A stretch of DNA of 64,000 nucleotides from assembly GCA_973895155.1 (NCBI GenBank), contig OZ316895.1:7750001-7814000 (forward strand), written 5' to 3'. The notes beneath the pieces are model-generated. The model saw only the letters and a list, made by a program, of their open reading frames with translations. It was not told where the DNA came from and did no database searches. Made by a program: the position numbers and the translations under genes. The stretch's first letter is position 1, and every line of letters begins with the position of its first letter. The DNA comes from Marsupella aquatica (lineage: Eukaryota > Marchantiophyta). Positions 48,354-59,800 of the stretch are shown here, one piece after another.

Positions 48354-51300
48354 ATGTCGACTCCTGACATAGCTCCGCTGCTCGTCGCATACCTCCGCAA
48401 GCGCGGGCTCGCCAAGACTCTCAAGGCGTTCATCGCAGAAACCAGCTTCGTGAGTTTTCTCAAGTTTTCCGTCCCCCTCCTCTCTGTCTGTTTGTCTCTC
48501 TCGTTCTGCTCTCTGTATGTCTGCTGAGGGTTTAGGGTCCTCATTTGGAGTCTGATTCAAGGGGGATTCCGGAGGAGGTTTCCTTTGTGAAATGTGAGTG
48601 TGCAGAGGTTTTTCCACCTGAATTTGTATTGTGTGTCTGGATGCTCTGATTTGGCGGCACTCTCATTTCGAAATTTTGTGGCGGCTCGTCCTCTTCTTTT
48701 GATGAATGGGGATGGATATCGGATTCTTCGCCTATTCCTCGTGTTTGCTATCCGTCGCTCTGCTGTGGTTGGTATTCTCGTCGACCTGGCATTGTTGTCG
48801 GTAGCATCATCGTGCAGTTGCGGCATTGTTTCCTCTTATTGCTTCCGCTCGGTTTTCGGACGTTGGCTGAGCTCGTACTCAATTGGCAAGGTTTTTCAAA
48901 GGACTTCATTGCTAGAGATCATCAGCCGCTGGCTCATGCGACGAGCAGCAGTTTTTAGGGTAGCCTTTAGGTCCGAAGATTGATCTGTTCTACAGCTATC
49001 TTCATGGCACTTCTGCACTTCGGATTGCTGACAGATTTTACTTGGAATGATCTTCTTGTCTCTAAATTCTTTGCCAATGCAAGACGTATAGCTGAACTTT
49101 TGTCAACCAGTTATAGTTCGAATTCGAGTTGTATGAACTCAGTAAATCGGAAACTAGCAAGCATCGGATGTACTGGATGAAGTATCAAGTTATAGTACTG
49201 CACGAATTGGTAGTGATCAGAAGCGATGTTTGAATCAAAGTACTCATTGCAGGCGTACCAGAAAGTTGACATTTGTTGTTGTAAACCCTACTGTGATAAC
49301 AGAAGGATGTTGGAGAACAGGTTGCGGACGATATAGAGGCTATTTATGGAAGCTACTTGCTGACAACGGGAGGGTGAGTGATGCATCCTGTACGCCCTAG
49401 ACTTCTATTGAAGATTCCTGCCTATTGTATGCCTGGACACATACAAATTTGTCGCATCTTAGAAAAGTCCCGAAGCAGAATTTTTAAAACCTTTCTGGGG
49501 GTTTGTGGCCGGAGTGTCATTAGCATTGAGCGGTCTGGCAGACAACGACGAATTGTATCTGCTCTCTCCATCTGTAGTGGTAACTGAAATGAGCAGATCG
49601 TTGAGGGGTTTCGGTAGTCTGAAAGAATTAAGGTTTTAGATGTGCAGCAACGGAAATGACTTCTAGTTCATATTATCTTCGTCTTTTGAAGGTTAGGCTT
49701 TGATGTCCATGTGCTTTTGAAGCTGACATCATTTCGAATAGGAAATGCAAGGCAAAATCGTACTCTATGGTGCAGGAAGCATATGCACTGTTCGGTTTTA
49801 GGAGGACGTAAATAAGATAAGCGAAATTCTCGATGTCAAAGTAATTTATAGAATGGCTTCGTGATGCAGCTGTAAGAAGAGGAAGACGGAGAATGGCACG
49901 GTAGAATCTATTGGGAAAAAGAAGAAGATTGCAGCATCCACAGTCACCCTTTCAGCAGCATCGTCTTCTGAAGATTCGGATTCAAGCAGTGAGGAGGAAT
50001 CAGAGCCTGTGAAGGTTGTTGCGAAGGGAGCTAATGGTAAGTCCAAAACATTTGCTGTGACCCCACTTTCTGCAGCCAGGGATGAATCGTCATCAGATGA
50101 CTCTGATTCTGAGGAGGCCGTCACCCCTGGAAAGAGTCTGGCGAAGTTGCATTCAAAGGAGGAGTCTTCTGAAGATTCGGACTCGAGCAGTGAGGAGGAA
50201 GCAAAGCCAGTGAAGGTTGTTGCGAAAGCAGCTAATGGTAAGCCCACGAAAGTGGCTGTGACCCCAACATCTGCAGCCAATGATGAATCGTCGTCAGGTG
50301 ACTCTGATTCTGAGGAGGTCGTCACGCCTGGAAAGAGTCAGGCAAAGTTGCATGCAAAGGAGGATTCTTCTGAAGATTCGGACTCGAGCAGTGAGGAGGA
50401 AGCAAAGCCTGTGAAGGTCGTTGCGAAAGCAGCTAATGGTGAGTCCAAGAAAGTTGCTGTGACCCCACTGCCTGCAGCCAGTGATGAATCGTCATCCGAT
50501 GACTCTGATTCTGAGGAGGTCGTCACGCCTGGAAAGAGTCTGGCAAAGTTGCATTCGAAGGAGGAGTCTTCTGAAGATTCTGACTCGAGCAGTGAGGAGG
50601 AAGCAAAGCCTGTGAAGGTCGTTGCGAAAGCAGCTAATGGTGAGTCCAAGAAAGTTGCTGTGACCCCACTGCCTGCAGCCAGTGATGAATCGTCATCCGA
50701 TGACTCTGATTCTGAGGAGGTCGTCACGCCTGGAAAGAGTCTGGCAAAGTTGCATTCGAAGGAGGAGTCTTCTGAGGATTCTGACTCGAGCAGTGAGGAG
50801 GAAGCAAAGCCAGTGAAGGTCGTTGCGAAAGCAGCTAATGGTAAGCCCACGAAAGTTGCTGTGACCCCAACATCTGCAGCCAATGATGAATCGTCGTCAG
50901 ATGACTCTGATTCTGAGGAGGGCGTCATGCCTGGAAAGAGTCTGGCCAAGTTACCTGCAAAGGACGACTCTTCGTCCTCTGATGATAGTGAGAGTGAAGA
51001 TGCACCCGTCGCCAATCCTGCCAGAAAACAAGTGACAGTCACAGCACATACAAAGGATGAGTCTTCATCCTCCGAGGACGACAGCGAGGATGAGCCTCCT
51101 CAGGAGCAAGTTCCTACCGCATCTAAAGTCCAGCCTGGTAAGAAAATTTTGCCCTCTTCTCCTGCAGTGGAGGCAGCAAAGAAGAAAACTCCAGCTGCAT
51201 CCGCTAAAAAGGCCAGTAAAATAGCAGAGAACCCAGCTGCAGCATGCGCTGACGAATCTTCTTCAGATTACTCCGAAAGCGAGGATGATGCGGTTGCGGA

Positions 51301-53248
51301 GCCTGCAAAGAAAGCTTCCAAAGTTCAGGCAAAGAAGGGAGGAATAAGATCTAATATAGTGTCCAAAACAGCGAGCTCATCCGATGACTCTGATTCTGAA
51401 GAGGAGGTCATTACGAAGGAGCCTATCAAGAAGCACGTGGCACCACCACCTGTCACTCCAAAGTTAAACCAGGGTTCGCTGAAGGCTACAGTGGTGACAG
51501 AAAAAAAGAGAAAACGAGAGATGACTACACCCTCAGATTCTGGAAAAGTGGAAGACGCCAAAACTGGTTCTACAGATGGCAAGAATGGTGATGTTAAGAG
51601 GCAAAAGCTAGACCATACATTAAACGAGGTATGGGTTTGTGTAGAATTGTTCGGATTTGGCTTTCAAAGTACGACTAGAGGTATGCTGGATGTGTCCTGT
51701 GAATGTGGCAGGCAAGCTAGAGGTTGATTCTGTTTGTAAGGAACTGTCAAATACGCAAGATACCAGTTAGGAATAGTCAAGATTTCGTGGAAATATGTCT
51801 GCTAGTGTTTCAGTATGCTGCCACATTATTTGGAATGAAATGTCATTATCTTAACATTTGGACTTGGAACCTGAATGCAGGGAACACCAAAGTTTTTCCA
51901 AAAAATAAATATCAACGAGGTTCGTACATCTTGATTTCATGTTAAATTTGTTACGTGAAATGTTGCAATATATTGTCCTTTGGAAATATTGCAACATAAA
52001 TTCCGGTTTTTATGCTTTACTACCGAGTTGCCTCTCACTAAGTCTGTAATAATATACTTCTCCAGGTGGAATACGCTGACCCCAGACTGCAAGACAATTC
52101 ATATTGGGCAAAGGTGCGTAGCTTATAAACAAGTGCAGGTTGCAGGCGAACGTTAGGCTATTCTGTGGGACTGGACGCTTCTTGTTATTAGTCATTCTCT
52201 TCATAGGTTTGGTGCAAGAGTTTAGTAACCCCTCCAATGGACATGCAATGTTTGCGTAGCAGCTGCATTGTAAGGACGTCCACGCAGGGAGTGCGCCTAA
52301 GTGCTTTCCAATAGTTTAGATGCACTTTAATTTTCCGTGTTTTAGATGTCATCCAGATTTGATAGTACAGAGCAGTATTATGTCCAGTGATCCTGTTTTT
52401 GAGGCTGAGGAGAACGAACATCGTCATGTTCTCCTGTTTTTCCATCACTATGGCGACAGAAATGGTTTACTCGGTGACGTGATTGAGGCTCTTTAGGATG
52501 TCTTTCTCCATTTGTCGCAGCACTGTGACGAATATAGCTTGATCATCCTGAAGGCATTTTTGATAGTTTTTTGTCAATATTCCAATTGTGAGTTTTATCC
52601 AGTAACGTTGGTTATCTTGCTTGGTCTGCAGCATGGAGCAGAGGAAGGATGGGGAGCCAAAGCTCAAGAAGTATTAGGACAAGTAAAGGGCAAGTGAGTT
52701 TGTTGATAGAAGCCTCCTTCGGTTTTGAAGAGTTTTTTCATTTCTCACGCTTTGTTCTTCCAGCATCTCACGTGATTTTGGAGGACTAATGAACCAAGAA
52801 TGCGAGGCTTTGGTCATATGGTCCTATGGCTGTGCAATTTGTCCCTCATTTTTCGTAAAGTCAGAAAGGTCTGTATTGTACATGCATGAAGGGTCACTTC
52901 GAAATCTGGACAAGAGCGGGAATGAACAGAGCTCTATGTTCCTTTACAATGAGTTTGGGCAGTTGGAGTCTTGAGGGTGCTAGACAAGAAAAATTGAAAG
53001 CATTTGTTGTGCTAGATCACCAGCGAATTCGATGCGGTTAATCCAAACTGAATATTCGTTGCTGTGCTTACCTCCTTTGTTTGGATTGAAGCATTTTTAC
53101 CGTAAATTGCTGACACGCCGTTTTTCTGGGTTGAATTTCCAGAGGTTTCAGACACGAGAAAACAAAGAAAAAGAGAGGGAGTTACAAGGGTGGGGTAATT
53201 GATTTCAGCTCCCACTCCATTAAATTCAAAGACTCTGATGAAGACTAA
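48354..53248 (+). CDS. LisH/SRP40-C nucleolar phosphoprotein (Nopp140/SRP40-like)
   Basis: Exons 48354-48449, 49303-49373, 49870-51628, 51881-51919, 52066-52113, 52632-52693 and 53143-53248 join in frame with GT-AG borders to give 726 residues. Residues about 5-32 form a LisH dimerisation motif (IAPLLVAYLRKRGLAKTLKA). Exon 3 is a long acidic-serine and lysine-rich region with five 67-residue repeats and many casein-kinase-2-like sites. Exons 4-7 build the SRP40 C-terminal domain: LQDNSYWAK, GWGAKAQEVLGQVKGK and FRHEKTKKKRGSYKGG. Nopp140/SRP40 proteins chaperone snoRNPs between nucleolus and Cajal bodies. Another in-frame ATG at 48258 would add 32 residues; both contexts are weak, and 48354 is chosen because LisH follows at once. 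The four small 3' exons are predicted from conserved domain order and compatible phases. Confidence 0.9.
49966..50976 (+). repeat. Coding tandem repeat, 5 x 201 bp, in exon 3 of the LisH gene
   Basis: The block CTTCTGAAGATTCGGACTCG recurs at a constant 201-bp spacing (anchors 49971, 50172, 50373, 50574, 50775). Each unit encodes 67 residues with a Ser/Asp/Glu cluster, a PVKVVAKAANG basic stretch and a second cluster followed by VTPGKSLAKL. The third and fourth units are nearly identical at DNA level, pointing to recent unequal exchange. The period is a multiple of three, so copy number can change without breaking the frame. Confidence 0.95.
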
Positions 53249-53720
53249 TGTCTTATGTCCTCCCTGAAGCAATTTTGATCTGTGAAGAGTTGATTAGCCC
53301 GGATGACTAGAACTCTTGTTTTTTCAAATTAGTAAGAAAGGTCTCAAGATTTTCTGACGATACCAGTTGTATGAACATTAAAGATTTGATCTGTTAGGAG
53401 GCTATCGTTGGCTTTACACTGATAATGAGTCTATGGGTGTTTCACCTTTCTTAAGGACGGATTGGTAGTTTCTTAAAACGGATTCAAGAGCCTGTATGTC
53501 CAAAACATTATCGGAGGAGATTCTCTAGGAGATGTGTGGAAATTTGGTGCAAATATGAGAACACAATTGATTGGCGTTTTATCTGTACTAAGCAGAGTTT
53601 TCAGTTTATCAGATTTTACTCGTAGAACACTATTCCCTACAAAGTGGCTCTTTGAGCATTTATGAACTCTTCCTAAAAGCAAATCAAGGGTCTTCCCTCA
53701 GGAGTTCTGGCTGGAAACGA
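53249..53720. other. 3' flank of the LisH gene
   Basis: Probably contains the 3' UTR. No clear poly-A signal was assigned and no further gene is seen. Confidence 0.45.
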
Positions 53721-53808
53721 AGGTGTCTGATTGATTGATGGGGCTAGCTTTGGGGGGATTAAGAAGGTGTCTGATTGATTGATGGGGCTAGCTTTGGGGG
53801 GATTAAGT
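53721..53808. repeat. Perfect 44-bp tandem duplication
   Basis: AGGTGTCTGATTGATTGATG onward is repeated without mismatch at 53721 and 53765, so the duplication is recent. Confidence 0.95.
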
Positions 53809-54190
53809 TACCATCATACACGGAATCTATGATTGGGATTGTACTTTTTCAGAGTCCCAGATCCGCAGGGTGGGTTTTCTTGGCAAAGCTGGTGGAAGTA
53901 TGAAGGCATGGCCAACTATATTAAGTTCCTGTTTTCGTATCTTAATTAATTAAAAGAATTTGGATAAACTTTACACTCAATGTTTACACAAAAATGCTTG
54001 GAAAATTCTCAATACTAGCTTTCAGAAGATTATTATTCCCATTTTTATTATATTTCGCCAATCAGGTCCAGAATTTAAGTTATTATATGTTAAGATATGC
54101 TAGTTATCTAGCCGAATCATGGTTAAGACTATGATTTGTTACTAATATCTATATACATAAAAACATGCAGAAAACACGGAACAGTTTGGA
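53809..54190. other. Intergenic, nothing recognised
   Basis: AT-rich DNA with no open frame of note. Confidence 0.5.
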
Positions 54191-54298
54191 GATTTAACAT
54201 TGTATTCTCTCAATTCTCATGGTAATGGCTTTTGCAAATTCTAAGATTTAACATTGAATTCTCTCAATTCTCATGGTAATGTCTTTTGCACATTCTAA
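54191..54298. repeat. 54-bp tandem duplication
   Basis: Copies start GATTTAACATTG at 54191 and 54245 and share TTCTCTCAATTCTCATGGTA, with a few mismatches. Confidence 0.9.
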
Positions 54299-54580
54299 GA
54301 CGTCTTGCACCAATCTTGTTTGCAAAAAACATATTTCTGAAGACTCGCAACCAGATTGATACAAAAAACATATTTCAGAAGACTAGCCACCAGATAAACA
54401 TATTTCAGAAGACTAGCAACCAGATAAACATAGTTTAGAAGACTAGCAAACAGATTGATACAAAAAACATATTCCAGAAGGAGGACATGCACTGAATGAG
54501 AAACAAAAATTGAATAAAAAGCACCAATCTTGTTTGCAAAAAACATATTTCAGAAGACTAGCAACCAGATTGATCAATGA
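54299..54580. repeat. Degenerate short repeat array
   Basis: AACATATTTCAGAAGACTAG followed by CAACCAGAT recurs five or six times with spacers, along with CACCAATCTTGTTTGCAAAA at 54308 and 54522. Minus-strand frames of 83 and 126 codons across it are by-products of the repeat. Confidence 0.8.
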
Positions 54581-55853
54581 ACTGTATGGGGACGACATGC
54601 ACTGAATGAAAAACAAAATTGAATAAAAAAGCTGAGACGGTGAATATGCAGAATGTAATCTGGGAAAAGAAAATGAATTCCCAAAGGCATTAGAAACACC
54701 ACAGAAACAGTTGCTGTTAAAAGCTATAGGGAGAATCAGGCTTAGAGCTATGAAGGATCTCAGATATCCAAAGGCGGAGGATATAGACTCATGTTTGCCG
54801 CACTTGAGGACTGCGGAAGGCAATGGCGAGAATCAATGAGATCTGAAAGGAATTGACTGATAATCTCTAGAAGACTGAATGAAGAAATGGCGAACCTGGG
54901 TCATATAGTACTCTGTGAGAATCGATTTGGAGAGAGGAACTACTCTGAGAACAGAAGATTTGACAGCAGATCATGATGGAGAGAGTGTGAGGTGCCTATC
55001 AGAGATCAACTGAAATTGGCCGATGGTGTTGGGGTGTGAGTAATTTTTGGCCGATAACAAAGATGGGCATAAGGACAGCAGAGAATTGCATGGGAGATTG
55101 TAGAGAAATAGAGTTCAGTTGATCTGAAGGAAGACTATGGAACCGAGAGGCCCCCACACAAAACGAGGATTACCGGCTAAGCCATCGACTAACCTTACCA
55201 CAGAAAGGAGATACAATTCGATAGGTACCGATAAGGACAGGGGAATGATCACATAGGAGGCCCGAGTCATTCGAGTAGAATAGAGCATCAAGATCGAAAC
55301 AAGAGCAGCATCGATTCAGGAAAACAGGGAGGTCAATGGAATTCAGCATGAAATCTTAAGGAGGGCCTGTAGAAAAGGGCCAAAGAAGGCAACATAGGAG
55401 ACCAGCTACTGCCCCCTGGAAACAGTGAAATAACAGCCCCAAAAAGAGAAACAGCAAATTCACAAAGAGAGACCACAGATTCGGGAAGGAAACAGCAAAG
55501 AGAAGAATGATCAACAAACTCTGCAGAGAAGAATTCATATGAAAACAGTCAAAGCATCAAGCAAGACGGACAAGCCCGATTTGCGAAAAAGGCAGATTGG
55601 AAAGTTGATGGGAGCAATGAAAAAATGCAACATTATGACCAAACAAGTTAGAGAAAACCTTGAGAAAAGGCGCTAAGTTTTAAGTCCAAAACCCGTCAAA
55701 GCAAACTCCATTCACAAAGAAACATGTGCACTTAACCACACCTAAAAACCCGAGACACCCCGAATTTAATTTCCTTTGAGAAAAATACCAATCCAGCAAA
55801 AGCCCTTAATAAATCCCCTCGACAGAAACATATAACCCACTACACTTAACCAT
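54581..55853. other. Non-coding stretch before the old Copia gag
   Basis: Purine-rich on the plus strand. It may contain the 5' LTR and leader of the old Copia element, but no second LTR is available for comparison in the window and no primer-binding site was recognised. Confidence 0.4.
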
Positions 55854-57208
55854 ATGGCCTCCATAAAAAAACTAAATTTTCTTGCACTCACAATCAATGG
55901 GGAAAATTACTTATCATGGTCATTGGATGTAGTGGCCCACCTCACAGCTGAAGACACAATAATCACGGATATTGGCATCACCCTACAACAAAAGTCTAAA
56001 GCACTAATATTTATTAGACACCACTTAGTTGAACCACTCAAAATCCAATACCTAAACCAAAATAACCCAAAAATATTATGGGACCAATTGAAAGAGAGGT
56101 TTGACCATACTAATTAGATGCACCTACCACGAGCGACACACAATTGGGTCAACCATAGAGTACAAGACCACACATAAATGCCCAACTACAATAGCGAATT
56201 ATTTAGAATCACATCCCAACTAGCATTGTGTGGGCAACCAGCTAACAATGAGGAGCAAATAGAAAAGACTCTATCCACCTTTTCACTCTACAAACATGAT
56301 CCTCTCAGCCCAATACAAAAACATAAAATTTACCAAATATTCCGAGTTGATAGCCCACATGTTGTTAGCAGAGAAGCATCAAGAGTTACTACTCAAGAAC
56401 TCCAAGATGCGACCCCCTGGGACCTTGCCACCAGTCCCCTCAACCGAGACCAACTTTGGAATCCTTCCAGCAATAGATGGACACCCAGGAGAGGCTTCAA
56501 CAGTAACAAAGGAGAACAATCATCTAGAGGATGGAGATCTTTCACAGGTGGACGATTCCCAAGCTTCAGAGGGAGAGGTAGAGGATGAAAAGGTGGAAAA
56601 ACCAACTTTTCACAAAACAGAGGAGGAAGAAGTGATGGTGGAAGACCTATGTACGCTAGAAGGAGAAACCAAGCAAGAAGGCAAGACAATCAAGAGGCGA
56701 TGGGAACTCCAATGCCATAGAATGCTTTAGATGTGGGACTAAGGGTCACCCACAAAAATTATGTAGAGTACCCTCAGACTTAGTGGCCTTGTATCAACGA
56801 AGTAAGAATGCAAACAACCAAGAATCACATGAGACATTCCTAGAGCACGAAGAACACCTAGAAGAGTACACACATGAAAAAACCCTCCCAGAAACTCACA
56901 TGATTTCCCATAGGCAAGACCCATTACATGATGTAAGAACCTGAATGTCAATAATGGTACTTTCCATACCAAACTTAAATGCAAGAACTATTTCTCCCAA
57001 ATTAAGTCTTTCCATAGAAATATGACTACTATTATGGGGAGTAACCAAATTGAAGAAGGGCATGGACCAGCCATAATCACCTTACCACAGGGTACAATAA
57101 TACAAATCAAATCAGCAATTTACGCACCTAATGCCACTAGAAATTTGATAAGCTTTAAAGATATTAGAGAAAATTGTTATCATAATTATCCATACCGATC
57201 CTGAAAAG
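55854..57208 (+). pseudogene. Old Copia element, 5' part: broken gag and protease region
   Basis: Gag-like sequence starts at ATG 55854 (LTINGENYLSWSLDV). In-frame stops lie near 56115 and 56175, and shifts into all three frames follow: the LLAEKHQELLLKNSKMRPPG block is in a second frame (about 56350-56420) and the zinc knuckle CFRCGTKGHPQKLC (56723-56764) in a third. NATRNLISFKDIREN near 57133-57178 is the block that follows the protease in Copia polyproteins. The sequence is then interrupted by the young Copia element. It is long dead. Confidence 0.85.
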
Positions 57209-57611
57209 TGTTGGGTATTTACTCTTACGTCTAGGTTAGGTATGACGTGGTTGGTACAACAATGTGGGTTGGTACAACTATGTGGTTAGGTACAACTACG
57301 TGATTAGGTACAACTATGTGGTTAGGTACAACTATGTGGTTAGGTACAACTAAGTTGCACACTATATCATAAGAGGCATGTGTGCTTGGAGAGGTAGAAC
57401 CAAGGCTCATTGTTATGGAGCCACTTGAGAGATAGGGAGAGCTTACACTGTGGAGACTCGGTATAGCCGACGGGCTTAGAGTTCAGTAAAGCTCTCTTGT
57501 GTGTTCCCGTGGACGTAGCCTCAAGGAGGTGAACCACGTATCTCTTGTGTCGACTATTGTGCGTTGGATGGTTCATGGGCTTGCCGTTGCGATCGTCGTC
57601 TATGCTCAACA
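57209..57611 (+). repeat. 5' LTR of young Copia (403 bp)
   Basis: Six 18-bp units of the form GGTACAACTATGTGGTTA start at 57253, 57271, 57289, 57307, 57325 and 57343. They sit just upstream of a TATA-like CTATATCATA (57362), where U3 enhancers would be. GGTTAGGT in the units is the complement of the plant MYB AC/H-box ACCTAACC. Confidence 0.95.
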
Positions 57612-57613
57612 AT

Positions 57614-57625
57614 TGGTATCAGAGC
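57614..57625 (+). other. Primer-binding site of young Copia
   Basis: TGGTATCAGAGC lies two bases after the LTR and is the exact complement of the 3' end of plant initiator tRNA-Met. Confidence 0.95.
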
Positions 57626-58765
57626 ATGCTTGGGAGGTGACGTGTGTTCGTGACGGGATTTCATGACGGTTTTTCCAGCGTTGAGTGTTGGTGGATTTTC
57701 CAGAGTTCCATCGCATGGAACTTGGAGTTTATGGGCTCAACGGATAGATCAGGGCAAGAGCTTTCTAACGGTGTGAAGAAATCGTTGAACGGAGCTCGTG
57801 GTGCAGAGAGATCTAAGTTTTCGTCGTTCTGGATTTTGTGAAGAAAGTTGGCAATCGACTCGGAGGGAGAAGCGTCAAGTGTTTTGACTCAACGGAGAGA
57901 TTGAGGCAAGACGATTGTTTTTGAGTCCGGGATTGGCTCTTTGATGCAAAGAGGAAGGCTAAGCAAAATCAATTACCTTGTTGGACTTGGTGACGACACC
58001 AAGTGCAATTGATCAACATTCGTTGTTGACAAGGTACCATTTTTTTCTCTTTGAAAAACTGATTCGAAATTGGCTATGGCAATTGAGAGAAATCTGTCAT
58101 CTTTACCAATTTTTTTCTCCCTCGTTCTTTCCTCGTTTTGGGTGCTTCTTATATCGATCTTCATCGCCTCGGAGTCTAGTTTCCAAATCTGAAATCGGAT
58201 CTTGATTTAGTCAAAACCCGAGTGAGATATCTTGCGTTTGGTGTCGAGGGGTACATTCTGCCGTGTGTATTTTCTGCGCGCGCGACCAGATTTCGACGAC
58301 GAAGGGTGGTAGGGGGTTTTGGGGGTTCGAGGACACATGTCAGCCCCTCGATTGTTCTTCCAAAATTCCCACAGGGCCTGTACAAGGGTCATAGAATATT
58401 CCAAAAAACCAGAGAGCTATTTTTTGACCGTCCGACAAAGATTTCATCCGCCGAACGGTAACTTTTTTGGTTATTTTTCGGCGAGGTCGTAGCCATTGAA
58501 GTTGGCAATGCAGCGCACCAATCACATCGCAATTCCGACAACGGGTTGTACTTGGTATTTCGGTTATTCCCTGAGGTGGTCAAAACGGGGGAGTTTCCCA
58601 AGGTTTTACCCACCTCGACCGAAATTTGAATAACTTTTCCGTCAAATTTCGATTTTGATTTCGGTTTTCAGTATTGGACTCCTAGCTTTGTGGGCTACGC
58701 GGCGGTGTTGAGTTTCGAGTTTTTTGAGAAGTTGTGAAAAACAACATTTTTTGTGACTTTCTCAT
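57626..58765 (+). other. Leader of young Copia
   Basis: About 1.1 kb between primer-binding site and gag ATG, longer than usual for Copia. Only short unrelated open frames occur. It presumably carries packaging and translation-control sequence. Confidence 0.7.
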
Positions 58766-59800
58766 ATGAGTGATTCGGAGGAGTTTTTCGAAGACGTGGA
58801 ACTTGAAGCACGAGGGTCACCGCGGAGGTTTCAGGGGCAGAGAGAGGAGCAGGAGGAAGAGCACGTGACACCGATACCATCACCGGTGCGGCGTGTGGTG
58901 GAGGAAGCAGTACTACTACCGGAGCTCACGGTAAAGAAGAAGATGGGGACTTTCAAGCTTGGGGGACCCAAGTATGAAGTGACAAAGTATGATGGGCGCT
59001 CTGACTACTTGCTATGGGAGAAGCAGGTGAAGGGAGTGCTTTATGCGTCAGGGATGGGCCAACTGCTGAGCCCTCGTGAAGACGATGTTGATGAGAAACA
59101 ATGGGACCGCATGCAGGAGCAGGGAGTGTGGTGTGTTACACTCTATCTCATGCCTCCCATCATCAAGCAGTTGGGTGCACATAAGGATTGCATGTCCTTA
59201 TTTGCGGAATTGCAGAGCAAGTATCACCGCAAGGAGTTGTCGAACCGGCTCTACACTTCCTACAAACTGATGAGTTTCAGGATGAAGGAATCTGGTACGA
59301 AGTTGCAAGACCATGTGGATGCTTTCAACGACATGGTCGTTGACTTGGAAAACCTTGGGGAGACTTTGAATGATGAGACGAAGGCTCTGCAGCTTCTTAG
59401 TTCATTGCCTCCATCTTACCAGTCCCTATCACGAGTGTTGTTGCATCGTGATAGGGATACCATTTCATACAATGACGTGGTAAGTTCTCTGCTTAGTGAT
59501 GATCTTCAGCAGAAGATGCACATCACGTCACAGCCTTCATCATCTGGTGCTGCCCTCAATGTTAACCGTGGGAGGAGTATGCAGCGACCAACTGGGGACC
59601 GTAGAACCCAGTTTAGATCTAAATCCAGATCTAAGTCCAAGGGTAAATCCCCTCAGAGGAGGCAGGTGACATGTTGGAAGTGCAACCAAGTTGGACACTT
59701 CAAGCGAGACTGTAAGGGAAAGGCAGCGGAAACTTCATCGGCAAATGTGGCTAGGGCTGATGGAGAAGTTGATTTACTCAATGATGAGTATGTTTTATGA
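58766..59800 (+). CDS. gag: Copia Gag
   Basis: 344 residues from ATG 58766 to TGA 59798-59800. It starts with an acidic N-terminus, followed by a Copia gag core (YDGRSDYLLWEKQVKG and MSFRMKESGTKLQDHV..F), a basic RS/K-rich stretch (RSKSRSKSKGK) and one CCHC zinc knuckle, CWKCNQVGHFKRDC, near residues 303-316. Gag forms the virus-like particle and packages the element RNA in the cytoplasm. The frame stays open after the TGA and runs into the protease active-site region (WILDCACSFH, near 59849-59878), so the stop sits between gag and protease. Whether it is a mutation or is read through is unknown. Confidence 0.92.
   Translation: MSDSEEFFEDVELEARGSPRRFQGQREEQEEEHVTPIPSPVRRVVEEAVLLPELTVKKKMGTFKLGGPKYEVTKYDGRSDYLLWEKQVKGVLYASGMGQLLSPREDDVDEKQWDRMQEQGVWCVTLYLMPPIIKQLGAHKDCMSLFAELQSKYHRKELSNRLYTSYKLMSFRMKESGTKLQDHVDAFNDMVVDLENLGETLNDETKALQLLSSLPPSYQSLSRVLLHRDRDTISYNDVVSSLLSDDLQQKMHITSQPSSSGAALNVNRGRSMQRPTGDRRTQFRSKSRSKSKGKSPQRRQVTCWKCNQVGHFKRDCKGKAAETSSANVARADGEVDLLNDEYVL

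Noticed and set aside
49253-49280. Alternative LisH gene exon 2 starting GCGTACCAG
   Set aside because: It has a good acceptor, but its frame reaches a stop, or it would need a 22-bp intron. The acceptor at 49302 keeps phase and gives a sensible continuation of the LisH region.
49846-51042. Minus-strand frames of 159 and 234 codons opposite the phosphoprotein
   Set aside because: They mirror the Ser/Asp/Glu-rich coding repeat on the other strand and are its shadow.
54295-54823. Minus-strand hydrophobic frames with repeated VASLLKYV blocks
   Set aside because: Produced by the degenerate tandem repeat. Two frames read the same repeat differently, so neither is favoured.
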